Assembly (NCBI GenBank): GCA_030053915.1
Contig: JASGCT010000020.1
Location: forward strand, 1-36,745
Reading direction: 5' to 3'
DNA: 36,745 nt
From: Alphaproteobacteria bacterium
GTDB taxonomy: Bacteria; Bacteroidota; Bacteroidia; Chitinophagales; Chitinophagaceae
The first letter of the stretch is position 1. Each line of letters starts with the position of its first letter. Made by a program: the position numbers and the translations under genes. Below are positions 16,375-25,616 of this stretch, in pieces. Below the pieces are notes generated by a model, which made no database searches, was not told the DNA's origin, and was given only the letters and a program-made list of their open reading frames with translations.

Positions 16375-17863
16375 TTTTTAAAGATATATTTTCGATTTTA
16401 CTTCTAAATGATTTTAATTTTTCATCTATTTGTAATGCTGTATCGCTAATCCTAACATTACAGTCATGGTGTAATATAAACATGAGCATTTCAAATACTC
16501 CAAGTGATGTTCTTTGATGAGAATTATTGGCATTCCAGTTATTTTTACCATTAGTACCAAAATTAAAGAAACGATTTTCTTCTCCATTAAATGAGACGGA
16601 TGTCCAAAAATTGTAATCTCCCGGAATATTATTCTTTTCATAAAATTCATTCATTTGTGTGCAATATGTTTCAAAATCAGTCAGCTTATCAGTAAAAAAA
16701 TCATCAAGAATTCTGCCTTCAATGGCTTTATCAAATTTAGTTAAGCACTTAATGTATTTAAAATTTCTATTATCTGCTATTAATGTATTTAAACTTACAA
16801 ATACATCATTAGCATTTTCAGGGTATTCATTACATAAAATTGTTCTTGAAGACGTTATTATATATAAAAAATCAAAAAAATATAGAGAAATATCAGTCAT
16901 TAAAATAGCATCAATAGTATCATTATATTTTTTCCAAAGATAAACTCTAAAATATAATTTTAATCTATATAAAATATGGCTTCTTTCAATATTAGCATTA
17001 CTATTAAATAAATTTCTATAACCATTTGTTAAGTTATTAAAATCTACAATTTTTTCATTTACATTAACAATTATATTATTTAATGCTTTAATTTTTTCAG
17101 GCTCATTAAAATTTTTAATAATTGATAATTTTTCATTAAATTCTTTAATTTCATTAAAATTATTGTCCACTAATACTCTGTCATCATCATTTTTATGGTT
17201 AATATCTTTTTCTTCAATGTTTATATTTAAATACATTAATTGACTTAATTCGGATTCTCTATAAACGCAATCACTTATTTTATCTATACTTTTAATTAAT
17301 GGTATTGGAGCTAAAAAATCTTTTAAAATATCATAAATAGTTTTATTGTTAATATGCTTTGTTAATTTTTGAAAAGCCTCACCGGGGATATTTCTTATTA
17401 GAAAAACAATATTATGATTATTGGGTAGTATTCCGAATATCTTTCTTTGTATTGTTAAATTAGTAAAATATGTGTTTTCGTACCATATGCCACGAGATGT
17501 TGTTTCATGCTTTCCTGGAAATTGAATATTAATTTGTGTAAGTAAATTTGCTGATCTTATGTAAGAATTGCCATCAAATAAGTTCTCCTCACCGTCAAAT
17601 CTTAAATAATTATTAATAGGTTTATACTTCCATGCTTGCCCACCAGCAAAAATTGAAAACATAGCATCAATTAAAACTGTTTTACCCGAACCTGGATTTC
17701 CACAAACGCCAATTTGTAAGACGGTAGGTGGTTTTTTAAATAAATTATAAGTAAATAACGATTTTAAATATTTTTTGATATTTTTAAGTGTATCCATGCG
17801 TATTTTTTTTATATTAATTAATTGAAAATAGTGTTTATTCATAAAATTTATAATTATAATCAT
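16367..17863 (-). CDS. P-loop GTPase of the cluster
   Basis: 498 residues from the first ATG; that start overlaps the previous gene by 29 nt, and ATGs at residues 8 and 23 (about 17842 and 17797) are alternatives, the latter leaving a shorter basic leader. Walker A is GNPGSGKT (55-62), a DxPG-like segment is RNIPGEAF (157-164, with N in place of the usual D), the G4-like motif is TKFD (375-378), and TSVS (421-424) fits G5. TKFD favours GTP as the nucleotide. About 210 residues of mostly charged helix are inserted between G3 and G4, so it is not a classical small GTPase. It lies between a degenerate GTPase-like protein and its probable associated protein, and is likely the switch of the system. 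Confidence 0.78.
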   Translation of the reverse strand: MIIIINFMNKHYFQLINIKKIRMDTLKNIKKYLKSLFTYNLFKKPPTVLQIGVCGNPGSGKTVLIDAMFSIFAGGQAWKYKPINNYLRFDGEENLFDGNSYIRSANLLTQINIQFPGKHETTSRGIWYENTYFTNLTIQRKIFGILPNNHNIVFLIRNIPGEAFQKLTKHINNKTIYDILKDFLAPIPLIKSIDKISDCVYRESELSQLMYLNINIEEKDINHKNDDDRVLVDNNFNEIKEFNEKLSIIKNFNEPEKIKALNNIIVNVNEKIVDFNNLTNGYRNLFNSNANIERSHILYRLKLYFRVYLWKKYNDTIDAILMTDISLYFFDFLYIITSSRTILCNEYPENANDVFVSLNTLIADNRNFKYIKCLTKFDKAIEGRILDDFFTDKLTDFETYCTQMNEFYEKNNIPGDYNFWTSVSFNGEENRFFNFGTNGKNNWNANNSHQRTSLGVFEMLMFILHHDCNVRISDTALQIDEKLKSFRSKIENISLKNE

Positions 17864-18599
17864 TCAATTTATCAAAATTTAATAAATTTATTATTAAGTT
17901 TCCCATAAATTCATCATATCCAAAAGTTATATTATTTTTTGTGTTGTAGAAAAAATTAATTTTTCTACTTATATTAAAAAGATAATCTATTTTTAACCTA
18001 CAATAAAGTAAATTTAAACCTCTAAATTTATTCTTGCCAAAATCGGTTAGTATATCTTGAAAATTAAAGTTAAAGTGTTTTACTAAATTAAATAGATTAT
18101 TATTTAATTCTACCCAACTTTCAAGGTCGTTAATTTCAATTTTTATAGTTTTTTCAATATTTAAATTTAGTATAATAAAAGGTAATTTAAATTTTAAACA
18201 TCTATCAAGTATTAAATATGTATTATCCAATGAAAAATCGTATTGAGGTGGCAAATAATCATTAAAATTTATTAAAACAATTATAAAATCAAAATCCGCT
18301 TTATTAAATATATACTTATTTTCTAATTCTAAAAAAGGTAAATTTATAAAATCAAATTTTATAATGGTATTGTCTTCAATTTTAATATTAAATTTATTGT
18401 TTTCTTTAAAATACTTTATATTATCAAATAGGTTTAAATACGAACTGTTATTTATAAAAACAGAGTTAAATTCATTTAAAAATTTATTATAATTTTCATC
18501 ATTTTCAGTAAAACAACCAATTTTTATTTCTTTTAAAAATGGATAAAATAGTTTTATGTATCGATTTTTAAAATGTTGATAATTGAATTTGGTGTTCAT
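17835..18599 (-). CDS. Degenerate GTPase-like protein (pseudo-GTPase)
   Basis: 254 residues, cytoplasmic. The order of strands is that of a GTPase: EIKIGCF at 24-30 where beta-1 and the P-loop should be, but with the loop reading TENDENYNK instead of GxxxxGKS/T; IIKFDFINLPF at the G3 position; then DFDFIIVLINFND; and PFIILNLNIEK at the G4 position in place of NKxD. All nucleotide-binding signatures are therefore lost while the hydrophobic strands persist. It precedes the active GTPase gene and overlaps its first ATG. Paired active/inactive P-loop GTPases occur in the 'DO-GTPase' conflict systems, and this pair could be a split version. The fold is inferred from strand pattern only. Confidence 0.68.
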   Translation of the reverse strand: MNTKFNYQHFKNRYIKLFYPFLKEIKIGCFTENDENYNKFLNEFNSVFINNSSYLNLFDNIKYFKENNKFNIKIEDNTIIKFDFINLPFLELENKYIFNKADFDFIIVLINFNDYLPPQYDFSLDNTYLILDRCLKFKLPFIILNLNIEKTIKIEINDLESWVELNNNLFNLVKHFNFNFQDILTDFGKNKFRGLNLLYCRLKIDYLFNISRKINFFYNTKNNITFGYDEFMGNLIINLLNFDKLNDYNYKFYE

Positions 18600-18617
18600 G
18601 TTTAATTTTTAATGTTA

Positions 18618-19835
18618 TCAATCATCAATATTATATTTTCTATATAGAAGACTTAAAAGAAGGGGTAATATATCAATAACAATTGAGATGCTTAAACTCA
18701 TTGTTATTAATCTTTCTGTATCGGAATTAAAATTTAAATTTGCGACTTCTGCTACTGCTTCATTATTATTATTAGTAGTGGTAGTAGTTAATTTTTTGCC
18801 TATAAATTTATATAATAATTCTAAGGATTTTAATGAAGACGGATGTTGGGTGTTAAGTATTTTAACAAATGATTTTAAATCGGGATCACTATTACATATA
18901 TTAACTAATTTATTTTTTATTATATCTGTTATCAATTTATTACTATCATTATTATCAGATAGGATAAGTTTTCTATTTAAAATACTACAAGTGTCTAATT
19001 TTAATTTTAATGTTTCATATACTTTATTTTTTACTGAATTTTGTGCTAAATTTGTAATATCTTTTTTAGTTTTAGGAGCGATAAATACGTTATTTTTCTG
19101 TTGCTTTTTAATATTGAGTATTTTGCTTCTCTCTAAATTATATTCTTTAGAATTAAGTGAATAAATTTTTTCCAAATCTTTCAGTTTCTCTTCGGTTTGT
19201 AGGTCTATGATATTAAGGTTCTGTTTTAATTCTGCATCATTAATTTGCAAACTTATGGCTGTATTTGAAATTTTGGGTTTTAAAATTGAATCGACTTTTT
19301 GGATTACAATGGGGATGTTTTTTTTATCTTCTTCAATTTTGTATGAATCTGTTAATTTATTATAAAAAAACAAAAAATTAAATGGAAGTGCTATTAAAGC
19401 ATCAAAAAGAATATATAATACCATAGCAGATAATATAAATGAAGGTTTTCTACGATTTTTTATTAATAGTGTTATTACAAATAATGTTAAAGAGATGCCG
19501 CATGCAAAAATGATTGCTATATATTTATTAAGTCTAAAAGTTGTTATAATACCCTCATAAGTTGCTAAAGTTGTAAGTATAAAAAAAATTGAAATTGATA
19601 CATAATATAAATAATGTATTCTTTTGGGCGTTTTTTGTAATGTTGGTATTTTAGTTTTGTTATAATTAACCCATGAACTATAAAGATAATAAATTAAAAA
19701 TGAGATAAACAAAACTTTAATAAATACTGTTGTTAAATAAAAGTAAACAATTGGTAGTATCCAAATTGCGTTTTTGAATGAAAATTCTATTAAGAATTTT
19801 ACATTTTTATTTATTTTTTCAAAAAATTCTTTCAT
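18618..19835 (-). CDS. Multi-spanning membrane protein with coiled-coil region
   Basis: 405 residues. Membrane helices: about 18-36, 38-56, 74-92, 104-124 and 131-157, and one near the C-terminus (378-398). Between the last two is a roughly 215-residue soluble region rich in charged helix (around 205-245, e.g. EEKLKDLEKIYSL), followed by a Thr/Asn run (TTTTTNNNN at about 352-361). No known family recognised. Its place between the SEDS/PBP pair and the GTPase pair makes it the natural membrane link between the synthase and the cytoplasmic module; this is inference. It starts 9 nt after the SEDS gene and ends 18 nt before the pseudo-GTPase gene. Confidence 0.75.
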   Translation of the reverse strand: MKEFFEKINKNVKFLIEFSFKNAIWILPIVYFYLTTVFIKVLFISFLIYYLYSSWVNYNKTKIPTLQKTPKRIHYLYYVSISIFFILTTLATYEGIITTFRLNKYIAIIFACGISLTLFVITLLIKNRRKPSFILSAMVLYILFDALIALPFNFLFFYNKLTDSYKIEEDKKNIPIVIQKVDSILKPKISNTAISLQINDAELKQNLNIIDLQTEEKLKDLEKIYSLNSKEYNLERSKILNIKKQQKNNVFIAPKTKKDITNLAQNSVKNKVYETLKLKLDTCSILNRKLILSDNNDSNKLITDIIKNKLVNICNSDPDLKSFVKILNTQHPSSLKSLELLYKFIGKKLTTTTTNNNNEAVAEVANLNFNSDTERLITMSLSISIVIDILPLLLSLLYRKYNIDD

Positions 19836-19844
19836 ATTTATAAA

Positions 19845-22352
19845 TTATTTATTATTTGAATTTGATTTACCAACTAACCCCATATATCCGAATAGAAATA
19901 TTGTTTCAAAAACTTCTGCAATAGAATCTTGACCCATTCCAAAAATAAGTCTACCGGTAAATGGTACAATATTATAATAAGAACCTATTAACCATATACC
20001 AGATCCAACAATCATTGAAGCACAAAATAATCGAATAATTCCATAATATGAAAATAAAAATCCTTCATTATTGTTACCAAGATTTTCTTTTACCATAACT
20101 GTGTTGCAAACCATGTAAATCATTGTAAACCAAATTATGATAAGTATTGAAACTGGTACCCACCAAAAATTAGGACCAAATGGATTTATTAAACCAAAAG
20201 GGGCACTAAGGTCGTTTTTAACAATTGGGTCACTTGAGATTGAAATACCTGGATGAATTGGTTCGTATAAATTATATTCAGTTGGAAAAGCGTATTTACC
20301 AAGAATCGCGAAAAATTGAGCGTGTTCTTCTGTTTGTCTAGTACCATATTCATGAACTGTATTAAAGTTTTGGTAAACAATTAGTCTATTGGTAAACCTA
20401 TTATTATTAATTGGGTTAAATTCACTATTAGCATTTAGCCAATACATTATCCAAATTACCCCAATAAGAAACAAAACGATTAAAATACGTATAAAATAAC
20501 TTATTTTTGTTTTGGAATTGTTAAAAATTATAAAGCAAATAAAAATTATAAATCCTAAGATTAAATTAATCACATATCCAAGGTCTCCTTTATAAAATGG
20601 AAAAATAATCCCACATAAAAAAATTAAAATAAGAATATATTTTAAATAAATATTATTTTTATTTCTTGAAAAATAAATTAAAAATAAAAATAAAAAAATA
20701 ATAATCATTAAATTTAAAACTGAATAGGAATTGTTACCTATTATAACAAAGGGGAGTGAAATAACTGTTAAGACAAAAGTTAATATCTCAATTTTTTTTG
20801 AATTAAATTTCGAGTAGTAAAATGCAATAATATAAAAAATATTTAAAATAATAATATATATACATAAAAAAAATATAATTTTAATATATGATGGCGAATT
20901 TGAATTAAAAATGTTATCTATATTATATTTATCAAATAATTCTTCAATAAAAAATTTGGATAGATAATTAACAACCAAATACTGAACTATTAAAACTAAT
21001 ATAGTAAAGATTAAAATTGCCAATGGGTGTAATAAAAAACTATATTTTTTTTCTTTAAAATTTTCTATACTAAATTGCAACGGTGATATAACTATCCAAA
21101 TTAATAATACGGCTATCAAAATAAGAGGTGCAGTTATGATTGCTGTTAGAAAAGCAAAATAATAAAAAGGTGATGTATATGATAAGTTATATCCAATAAA
21201 TAGCCTACTTGTTAAAAGTAAAAATAAACAAATAAATATAAAATAAAAATGTTGTTTCCAAATATTATTTTCGTTATTCTTATGAAATTCAAAAATAAAT
21301 TCCCATTTAAATTTACTGATAATTATCAAACACAAAATAAAAACACTAAAAAGAAACAGAAAAGGAACAATAAATGTATTATAATTAATTTTATAAATTA
21401 AGTAATCATTTGAATTCAAAATGCCATTTAATTCATTTTTTTCAAATTTTAAGTTTTTATCTATTGTCCCAAACGAAAATAAATTATTGTTCGATATATT
21501 ATTGGCATATATTTGGTTACTATAAGTATTGGCTTGAAAATTTTGTTTCAAATCTACAGGGATGTTTTCATTTGAATCAATTATAGCTTTTATAGCTTTT
21601 AAAGGTATTACTGACCTAAAAATATTATTAAAAGAAATGTTTATTGATTCGTTAATATGATAAATGTTAAATTTACTTGCTCCAAAAAACGAAAAATATG
21701 GTTTTACCGAAGAATAATAAATTGTGTCGTTTATATGAAAATATTTTTGAGTATTATTTAATATCGATGAATGGAGGGTTTTGAAAAATTCAAGACTGAA
21801 AGCGTCGGATTGTATGATGTCTGTTGATACGAATTTTACTTTAGACCCATTCTTTTGTGTTACAATTATATTTGTATCTAAAATAGTAAGTTTAGATTTA
21901 TTATCATCTTTATCAAACGAAAGAATGGTATTTAAATTGTTAATATTAGAATGATTATAGGCTAATTTTATTAAATGCTTTAACTGAATATATTTCACCT
22001 TAGAATCATTTGCTGTATATTTATTCTTAATTTCTAATAATTTATTAAATTTATAATGATTGCCATCAATTTCTATAGACTCAATTGAATTTTGAAATAC
22101 AGAATTTTGAGTAATACCATCTATCTGAAAATATATAGGTTGCTTTAATGTCAAAATAAAATTAGCTTGTTCTTTATTATAGGTTATAGAAAATATAGAA
22201 TCGGGAAGGTTTTTAACCATTACATCTTGTTTTTGACCCAAAAATACGGTAGTATTATCGTTAAAAGAAATGGATCTAATGTCTAATACTAAAGCTTTTT
22301 TACAAGATTGTATTAATACAAAAAGGATTAAAAAATACAAACCTTTCTTCAT
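19845..22352 (-). CDS. SEDS-family (FtsW/RodA-like) protein with lipoprotein-like N-terminal periplasmic domain
   Basis: 835 residues. An N-terminal signal ends in a lipobox-like LIQSC (C17). Residues about 20-325 are a soluble, beta-rich region, probably periplasmic. From about 327 there are roughly 13 membrane helices. The C-terminal end is SEDS-like: KGDLGYVINLILG, a loop with RLIVYQNF and TEEHAQFFAILG, then PIHPGISISSDPIV (D708, possible counterpart of the essential SEDS Asp), and the terminal IVPFTGRLIFGMGQDSI. SEDS proteins polymerise lipid II with a PBP partner. Its start overlaps the PBP gene's stop by 4 nt (ATGA), the arrangement expected of a SEDS-bPBP pair. SEDS proteins normally have 10 helices and no lipoprotein domain, so this is an unusual fusion. 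Confidence 0.75.
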   Translation of the reverse strand: MKKGLYFLILFVLIQSCKKALVLDIRSISFNDNTTVFLGQKQDVMVKNLPDSIFSITYNKEQANFILTLKQPIYFQIDGITQNSVFQNSIESIEIDGNHYKFNKLLEIKNKYTANDSKVKYIQLKHLIKLAYNHSNINNLNTILSFDKDDNKSKLTILDTNIIVTQKNGSKVKFVSTDIIQSDAFSLEFFKTLHSSILNNTQKYFHINDTIYYSSVKPYFSFFGASKFNIYHINESINISFNNIFRSVIPLKAIKAIIDSNENIPVDLKQNFQANTYSNQIYANNISNNNLFSFGTIDKNLKFEKNELNGILNSNDYLIYKINYNTFIVPFLFLFSVFILCLIIISKFKWEFIFEFHKNNENNIWKQHFYFIFICLFLLLTSRLFIGYNLSYTSPFYYFAFLTAIITAPLILIAVLLIWIVISPLQFSIENFKEKKYSFLLHPLAILIFTILVLIVQYLVVNYLSKFFIEELFDKYNIDNIFNSNSPSYIKIIFFLCIYIIILNIFYIIAFYYSKFNSKKIEILTFVLTVISLPFVIIGNNSYSVLNLMIIIFLFLFLIYFSRNKNNIYLKYILILIFLCGIIFPFYKGDLGYVINLILGFIIFICFIIFNNSKTKISYFIRILIVLFLIGVIWIMYWLNANSEFNPINNNRFTNRLIVYQNFNTVHEYGTRQTEEHAQFFAILGKYAFPTEYNLYEPIHPGISISSDPIVKNDLSAPFGLINPFGPNFWWVPVSILIIIWFTMIYMVCNTVMVKENLGNNNEGFLFSYYGIIRLFCASMIVGSGIWLIGSYYNIVPFTGRLIFGMGQDSIAEVFETIFLFGYMGLVGKSNSNNK

Positions 22353-25021
22353 TTAAGAATTCGATTATGATTAAAAAAAAGGATTTTATTAAAAACATCA
22401 GGTTGAAAAAAATCACGAGCTGTTGTAGATGAGACACCGCCGTTTATTTTTTGAAGTGATAAATGTTTGATATAAACTACCCCCACGATACCACTGGGGG
22501 AAATTTCATTCGTATTTGTAATACCAAAAGCAAAAACACCTTCATCCCAATATATTATTTGCTTTCCTTTTTTAAAAACTTTGTTATTAGAATGTTCATC
22601 ATTATCTTGCGGTGTACCTGTTTTACAATAAAAGTAAAATTGATTTATATTATTAATTCCTGCAGCGGTTCTAAAATTATTATATGCAGTATTTAATAAT
22701 GAATACTCTTTATTTATTACTGCATCTCTCCAATCTTTTAAAAATTTCGACCATGAATTTTCTAAAACCCCTGCTGAATTATTATTAACAAAATTAGCTA
22801 AATTTTTAAAAATTATAGGTTCGCTTGAATGTAAATTTTTAAGAAAGTTAGCTTTAACTTTTCTTTTTGAAAGAACTCTAGAATATGCTTCTGCAAGTTT
22901 TAAATTTGTCCATTGATTATCGCCTTGACCAAGAACAAATCTTTCAAATTTTTTAAAATCTGAAACATCAGAATTCGCGTTACCAAATTGGTCGGTTCCT
23001 AAAGATACAACATCAGCATATAATGAATATAAATCTGGTGAAGTTTTATGAAGATCTTCCCACATATAATTTTCAGAAGTTAAATAAGTTTGTTGCGCAT
23101 CATCATTTTTAGCTTTTACATCATATAAATTAGCCATCAGTCGAATAAATTTAGAGTTAGAAATATCTTTAAAAACGATTCTTTTTTTTAAGGGGTCATA
23201 TTTAATATGTACACTTTCTTTTCCATTTAAATTGTATAAATTATTTATTTTTTCATTATCTAAATTTTCATTAATTAAAGTGCTATAAGCTGAAGAATCT
23301 TGATTTGTGGTAAGTGCTAACATAGCCATTGTAATTGGATAGTTATCATGAGACTTCCCTAAAAAATTAATTCTATTAATTGGTTGATTATTTTTATCAA
23401 TTGGCCAGAATAAAGGATTCGGAATTGGTGGGTTTATAGTTTTGTCTAAGCCATATATCAACTTCGTTTTATATCCTAATATTGTAGAGCCTGTATCTTT
23501 GTCTAGTTTTGTATGTTGTCCATTGAGTTCAAATTGAGACAAAGATGGGTATTTTAGAGAAGCGGCAAAAGATAATAAAGGTTTAAATGTACTTGCTATA
23601 TCGTGCTTAATTAAATTAAAATTTCTTTTTTCAGTTAACTCATCTTGATTATTTTTGTCAAATTCGTTACTATAAAAAGGCGTTGAGATAATTTCACCTG
23701 TAGCAATATCCATTAAACAGATACTCATTTCAAAAATATCATCTTTTCTTTTAGTATAAATTGAATTATTTTCTAAATCTACAATATATTTCTTAATCTT
23801 TTCTTCCAAATATTTAGAGAGTAAGATGTTTGTACTTAATTCGATAGATTTTACTGAATCTTTTGATGAAAATCCTGATTCAATTTGATGTATCTGTTGC
23901 GAAGTAAATAAATCTAAATATTTTTTATCTATATTTATAAACTCACTTCCTGCTATGCCTTCATTAATAGGTTTTGAAGCTATATTGAGTGGCGAAATAT
24001 TTGATAAATAAAGGTTATAGGTTAGACTACCTTCTTTTCTTAATTTAACATGTATCTTTATCAAATTAAAATTCGAATCAATTTCCAACATTTTATTGTC
24101 ATTTGTATTTGATTTTTTTGTTTGTTTATCATAAAAATCAATATCTATATTTTGGGTTTTAATATAAATTTTACCTTTTGAATTTAAAAATCTTAATGAA
24201 TACTCTTCTGATGTTCCAGTGTTAAAAGTATAATTAAACAAAAGAGGTCTATCTTTCTTAAAAGTAGAAGAATCAAATAAATTTTGCATTTCATCAAGAG
24301 ATAAATTAGTTCTTCTATTCGCGTCAATAATATAATAACCATCTTTGGTCTCAAAATGTTCAAAGTCTATGGAAGGCATATCGCTTGAAAATATCGGTAT
24401 AATGAAACTTTCTGAAGAAATATATTTAACATTTCTATCAATATCTTTAAAAGGGTCGTTTAGTTTAATAGTGCCTTTCCAACTTTCATTTAGTAATGAA
24501 AAATTTAAAAGGGTTGTATCAATTTTAATTTGAATAATTTTATTTTTAACTTTATTCCATTTAAAATTGAAATATTTTTTTGAAAGGTTTGAATTTTGCT
24601 TTTCTATAATGTTTTTAAAATAACTATTTACATAAAATGCTTGTTCGGTTTTATCATTAGGGTTTGGAATAAAATCAATTAATCGAATATCTTCAATTGA
24701 TATCAAATAGTTAGATGTATCGGTTGGATAATAAAACTTAAGTCTTTTATAGAAATTATCAAGTTTGCTTACATCATATTTAACATTATTGGTATCTAAA
24801 AGTGCTTGGTTTAAATAATAATTTACTTTACCGTAAAATCCATTATTATTTTCAGAAAGAGGGCTATATTGGTGTTTATCCTTAAATTTAAAAAAATTTT
24901 TATTGTTGTTATTAAAGATTTGATAAATGAATAAGACAAAAATAGCAATAACAAAAGTAATAAATATTATAAAAATTTTCTTTTTTGTTGATTTTGTTAT
25001 TTTTAAAAATTCAGATTTCAT
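22349..25021 (-). CDS. Penicillin-binding protein, transpeptidase type (class B-like)
   Basis: 890 residues. A single N-terminal membrane helix (about 15-35) anchors a large periplasmic part. The transpeptidase signatures are S477-T-F-K480 (SxxK, with the nucleophile Ser in IASTFKPLLSF), a possible SxN at S649-E-N651 in LTSENYMWED, and K800-T-G-T803 in YCKTGTPQ. Before KTG is LGQGDNQWTNLKLAEAY, the helix common to penicillin-binding transpeptidases. No glycosyltransferase domain is seen, so it would depend on a SEDS partner, which is encoded immediately downstream with a 4-nt overlap. The 170-residue distance between SxxK and the SxN candidate is much longer than the usual 50-60, so that SxN may be wrong or the domain carries an insert. 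First gene of the long cluster. Confidence 0.85.
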   Translation of the reverse strand: MKSEFLKITKSTKKKIFIIFITFVIAIFVLFIYQIFNNNNKNFFKFKDKHQYSPLSENNNGFYGKVNYYLNQALLDTNNVKYDVSKLDNFYKRLKFYYPTDTSNYLISIEDIRLIDFIPNPNDKTEQAFYVNSYFKNIIEKQNSNLSKKYFNFKWNKVKNKIIQIKIDTTLLNFSLLNESWKGTIKLNDPFKDIDRNVKYISSESFIIPIFSSDMPSIDFEHFETKDGYYIIDANRRTNLSLDEMQNLFDSSTFKKDRPLLFNYTFNTGTSEEYSLRFLNSKGKIYIKTQNIDIDFYDKQTKKSNTNDNKMLEIDSNFNLIKIHVKLRKEGSLTYNLYLSNISPLNIASKPINEGIAGSEFINIDKKYLDLFTSQQIHQIESGFSSKDSVKSIELSTNILLSKYLEEKIKKYIVDLENNSIYTKRKDDIFEMSICLMDIATGEIISTPFYSNEFDKNNQDELTEKRNFNLIKHDIASTFKPLLSFAASLKYPSLSQFELNGQHTKLDKDTGSTILGYKTKLIYGLDKTINPPIPNPLFWPIDKNNQPINRINFLGKSHDNYPITMAMLALTTNQDSSAYSTLINENLDNEKINNLYNLNGKESVHIKYDPLKKRIVFKDISNSKFIRLMANLYDVKAKNDDAQQTYLTSENYMWEDLHKTSPDLYSLYADVVSLGTDQFGNANSDVSDFKKFERFVLGQGDNQWTNLKLAEAYSRVLSKRKVKANFLKNLHSSEPIIFKNLANFVNNNSAGVLENSWSKFLKDWRDAVINKEYSLLNTAYNNFRTAAGINNINQFYFYCKTGTPQDNDEHSNNKVFKKGKQIIYWDEGVFAFGITNTNEISPSGIVGVVYIKHLSLQKINGGVSSTTARDFFQPDVFNKILFFNHNRILK

Positions 25022-25041
25022 TTTAGATTTAAAATTTATCG

Positions 25042-25049
25042 CAAAACTA
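25042..25049 (-). promoter_or_regulatory. Bacteroidota -7 promoter box for the PBP-SEDS-GTPase operon
   Basis: Reads TAGTTTTG on the minus strand, matching TAnnTTTG, 21-28 nt before the ATG at 25021. The likely promoter for six genes down to 13450. Confidence 0.5.
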
Positions 25050-25144
25050 ATATTTTTTTTTAAATATTATGATTTATTTTACTTTTTTTTTATAAGTATA
25101 TTTTTTTTTATAAAATCAATGTCTTAAATATTGTAATTTAGTAT

Positions 25145-25160
25145 TATTTTTGTAATTTTG
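25145..25160 (+). promoter_or_regulatory. Two abutting -7 promoter boxes (plus strand)
   Basis: TATTTTTG (25145-25152) is followed directly by TAATTTTG (25153-25160), both TAnnTTTG. They lie 41-56 nt before the ATG at 25201. Divergent from the PBP promoter about 100 nt away. Confidence 0.4.
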
Positions 25161-25200
25161 GATTAAGTTTTTTAAATCGCTAAAAAATATCAATTACACA

Positions 25201-25392
25201 ATGTTTTACAATCAAATTTTCATTTTAAAACAGAAATTAGAAAGAATCATTAAAGATGATGACTTTCCTCAACATTTTTCAAATGTGTTTAGTATTATAT
25301 GTGGTTCAATTGGTAGTAATTGGAGTATTTTATGTGCTTTTAAGGGTGTTTTTTTGGGGTGGGGGCTGGTTTATTTTTGGGTACACATCTAA
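25201..25392 (+). CDS. Short ORF, possibly a frameshifted gene fragment
   Basis: 63 residues, start MFYNQIFILKQKLE. The N-terminal 45 residues are a plausible amphipathic helical domain (HFSNVFSIICGSIGSNW); I do not recognise it. After codon 49 the DNA enters a homopolymer-rich stretch (seven T, four G, five G). In the alternative frame reading continues about 35 more codons as a Gly-rich segment (GVGAGLFLG) and a basic tail, ending near 25472. A single indel in the G/T runs would therefore restore a protein of about 90 residues with a membrane-like glycine-rich helix. The following 25393-25616 otherwise holds only a 43-codon ORF at 25444-25575 that I cannot assign. It is preceded by two promoter boxes, so it may be expressed. 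Confidence 0.35.
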   Translation: MFYNQIFILKQKLERIIKDDDFPQHFSNVFSIICGSIGSNWSILCAFKGVFLGWGLVYFWVHI

Positions 25393-25616
25393 AAAATATT
25401 AAATTTATTACATCTAAAAGCCTATCTAAAATAAAAATTGAACATGATTTTAAGAATTCATTTTTTTCGTGATATTGCAGATATTAATGATGTTCTTGAC
25501 GTATTAAATTGTCGATATAACATATTAGGCTTAATGGACAAAATTGATGCTAAAAACTTCTGTAACCTTTATTAGTTTTATATTTGAGGCAAATCAAATA
25601 CTTTGATTAAAAAAAA

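Noticed and set aside
18688..19164. 158-codon plus-strand ORF within the membrane-protein gene
   Set aside because: It lies wholly inside the minus-strand gene at 18618-19835; it is a hydrophobic shadow of that gene's coding sequence, without a promoter or context.
25444..25575. 43-codon plus-strand ORF between the short gene and the transposase remnant
   Set aside because: No promoter, recognisable family or context; open frames of this length are expected by chance.
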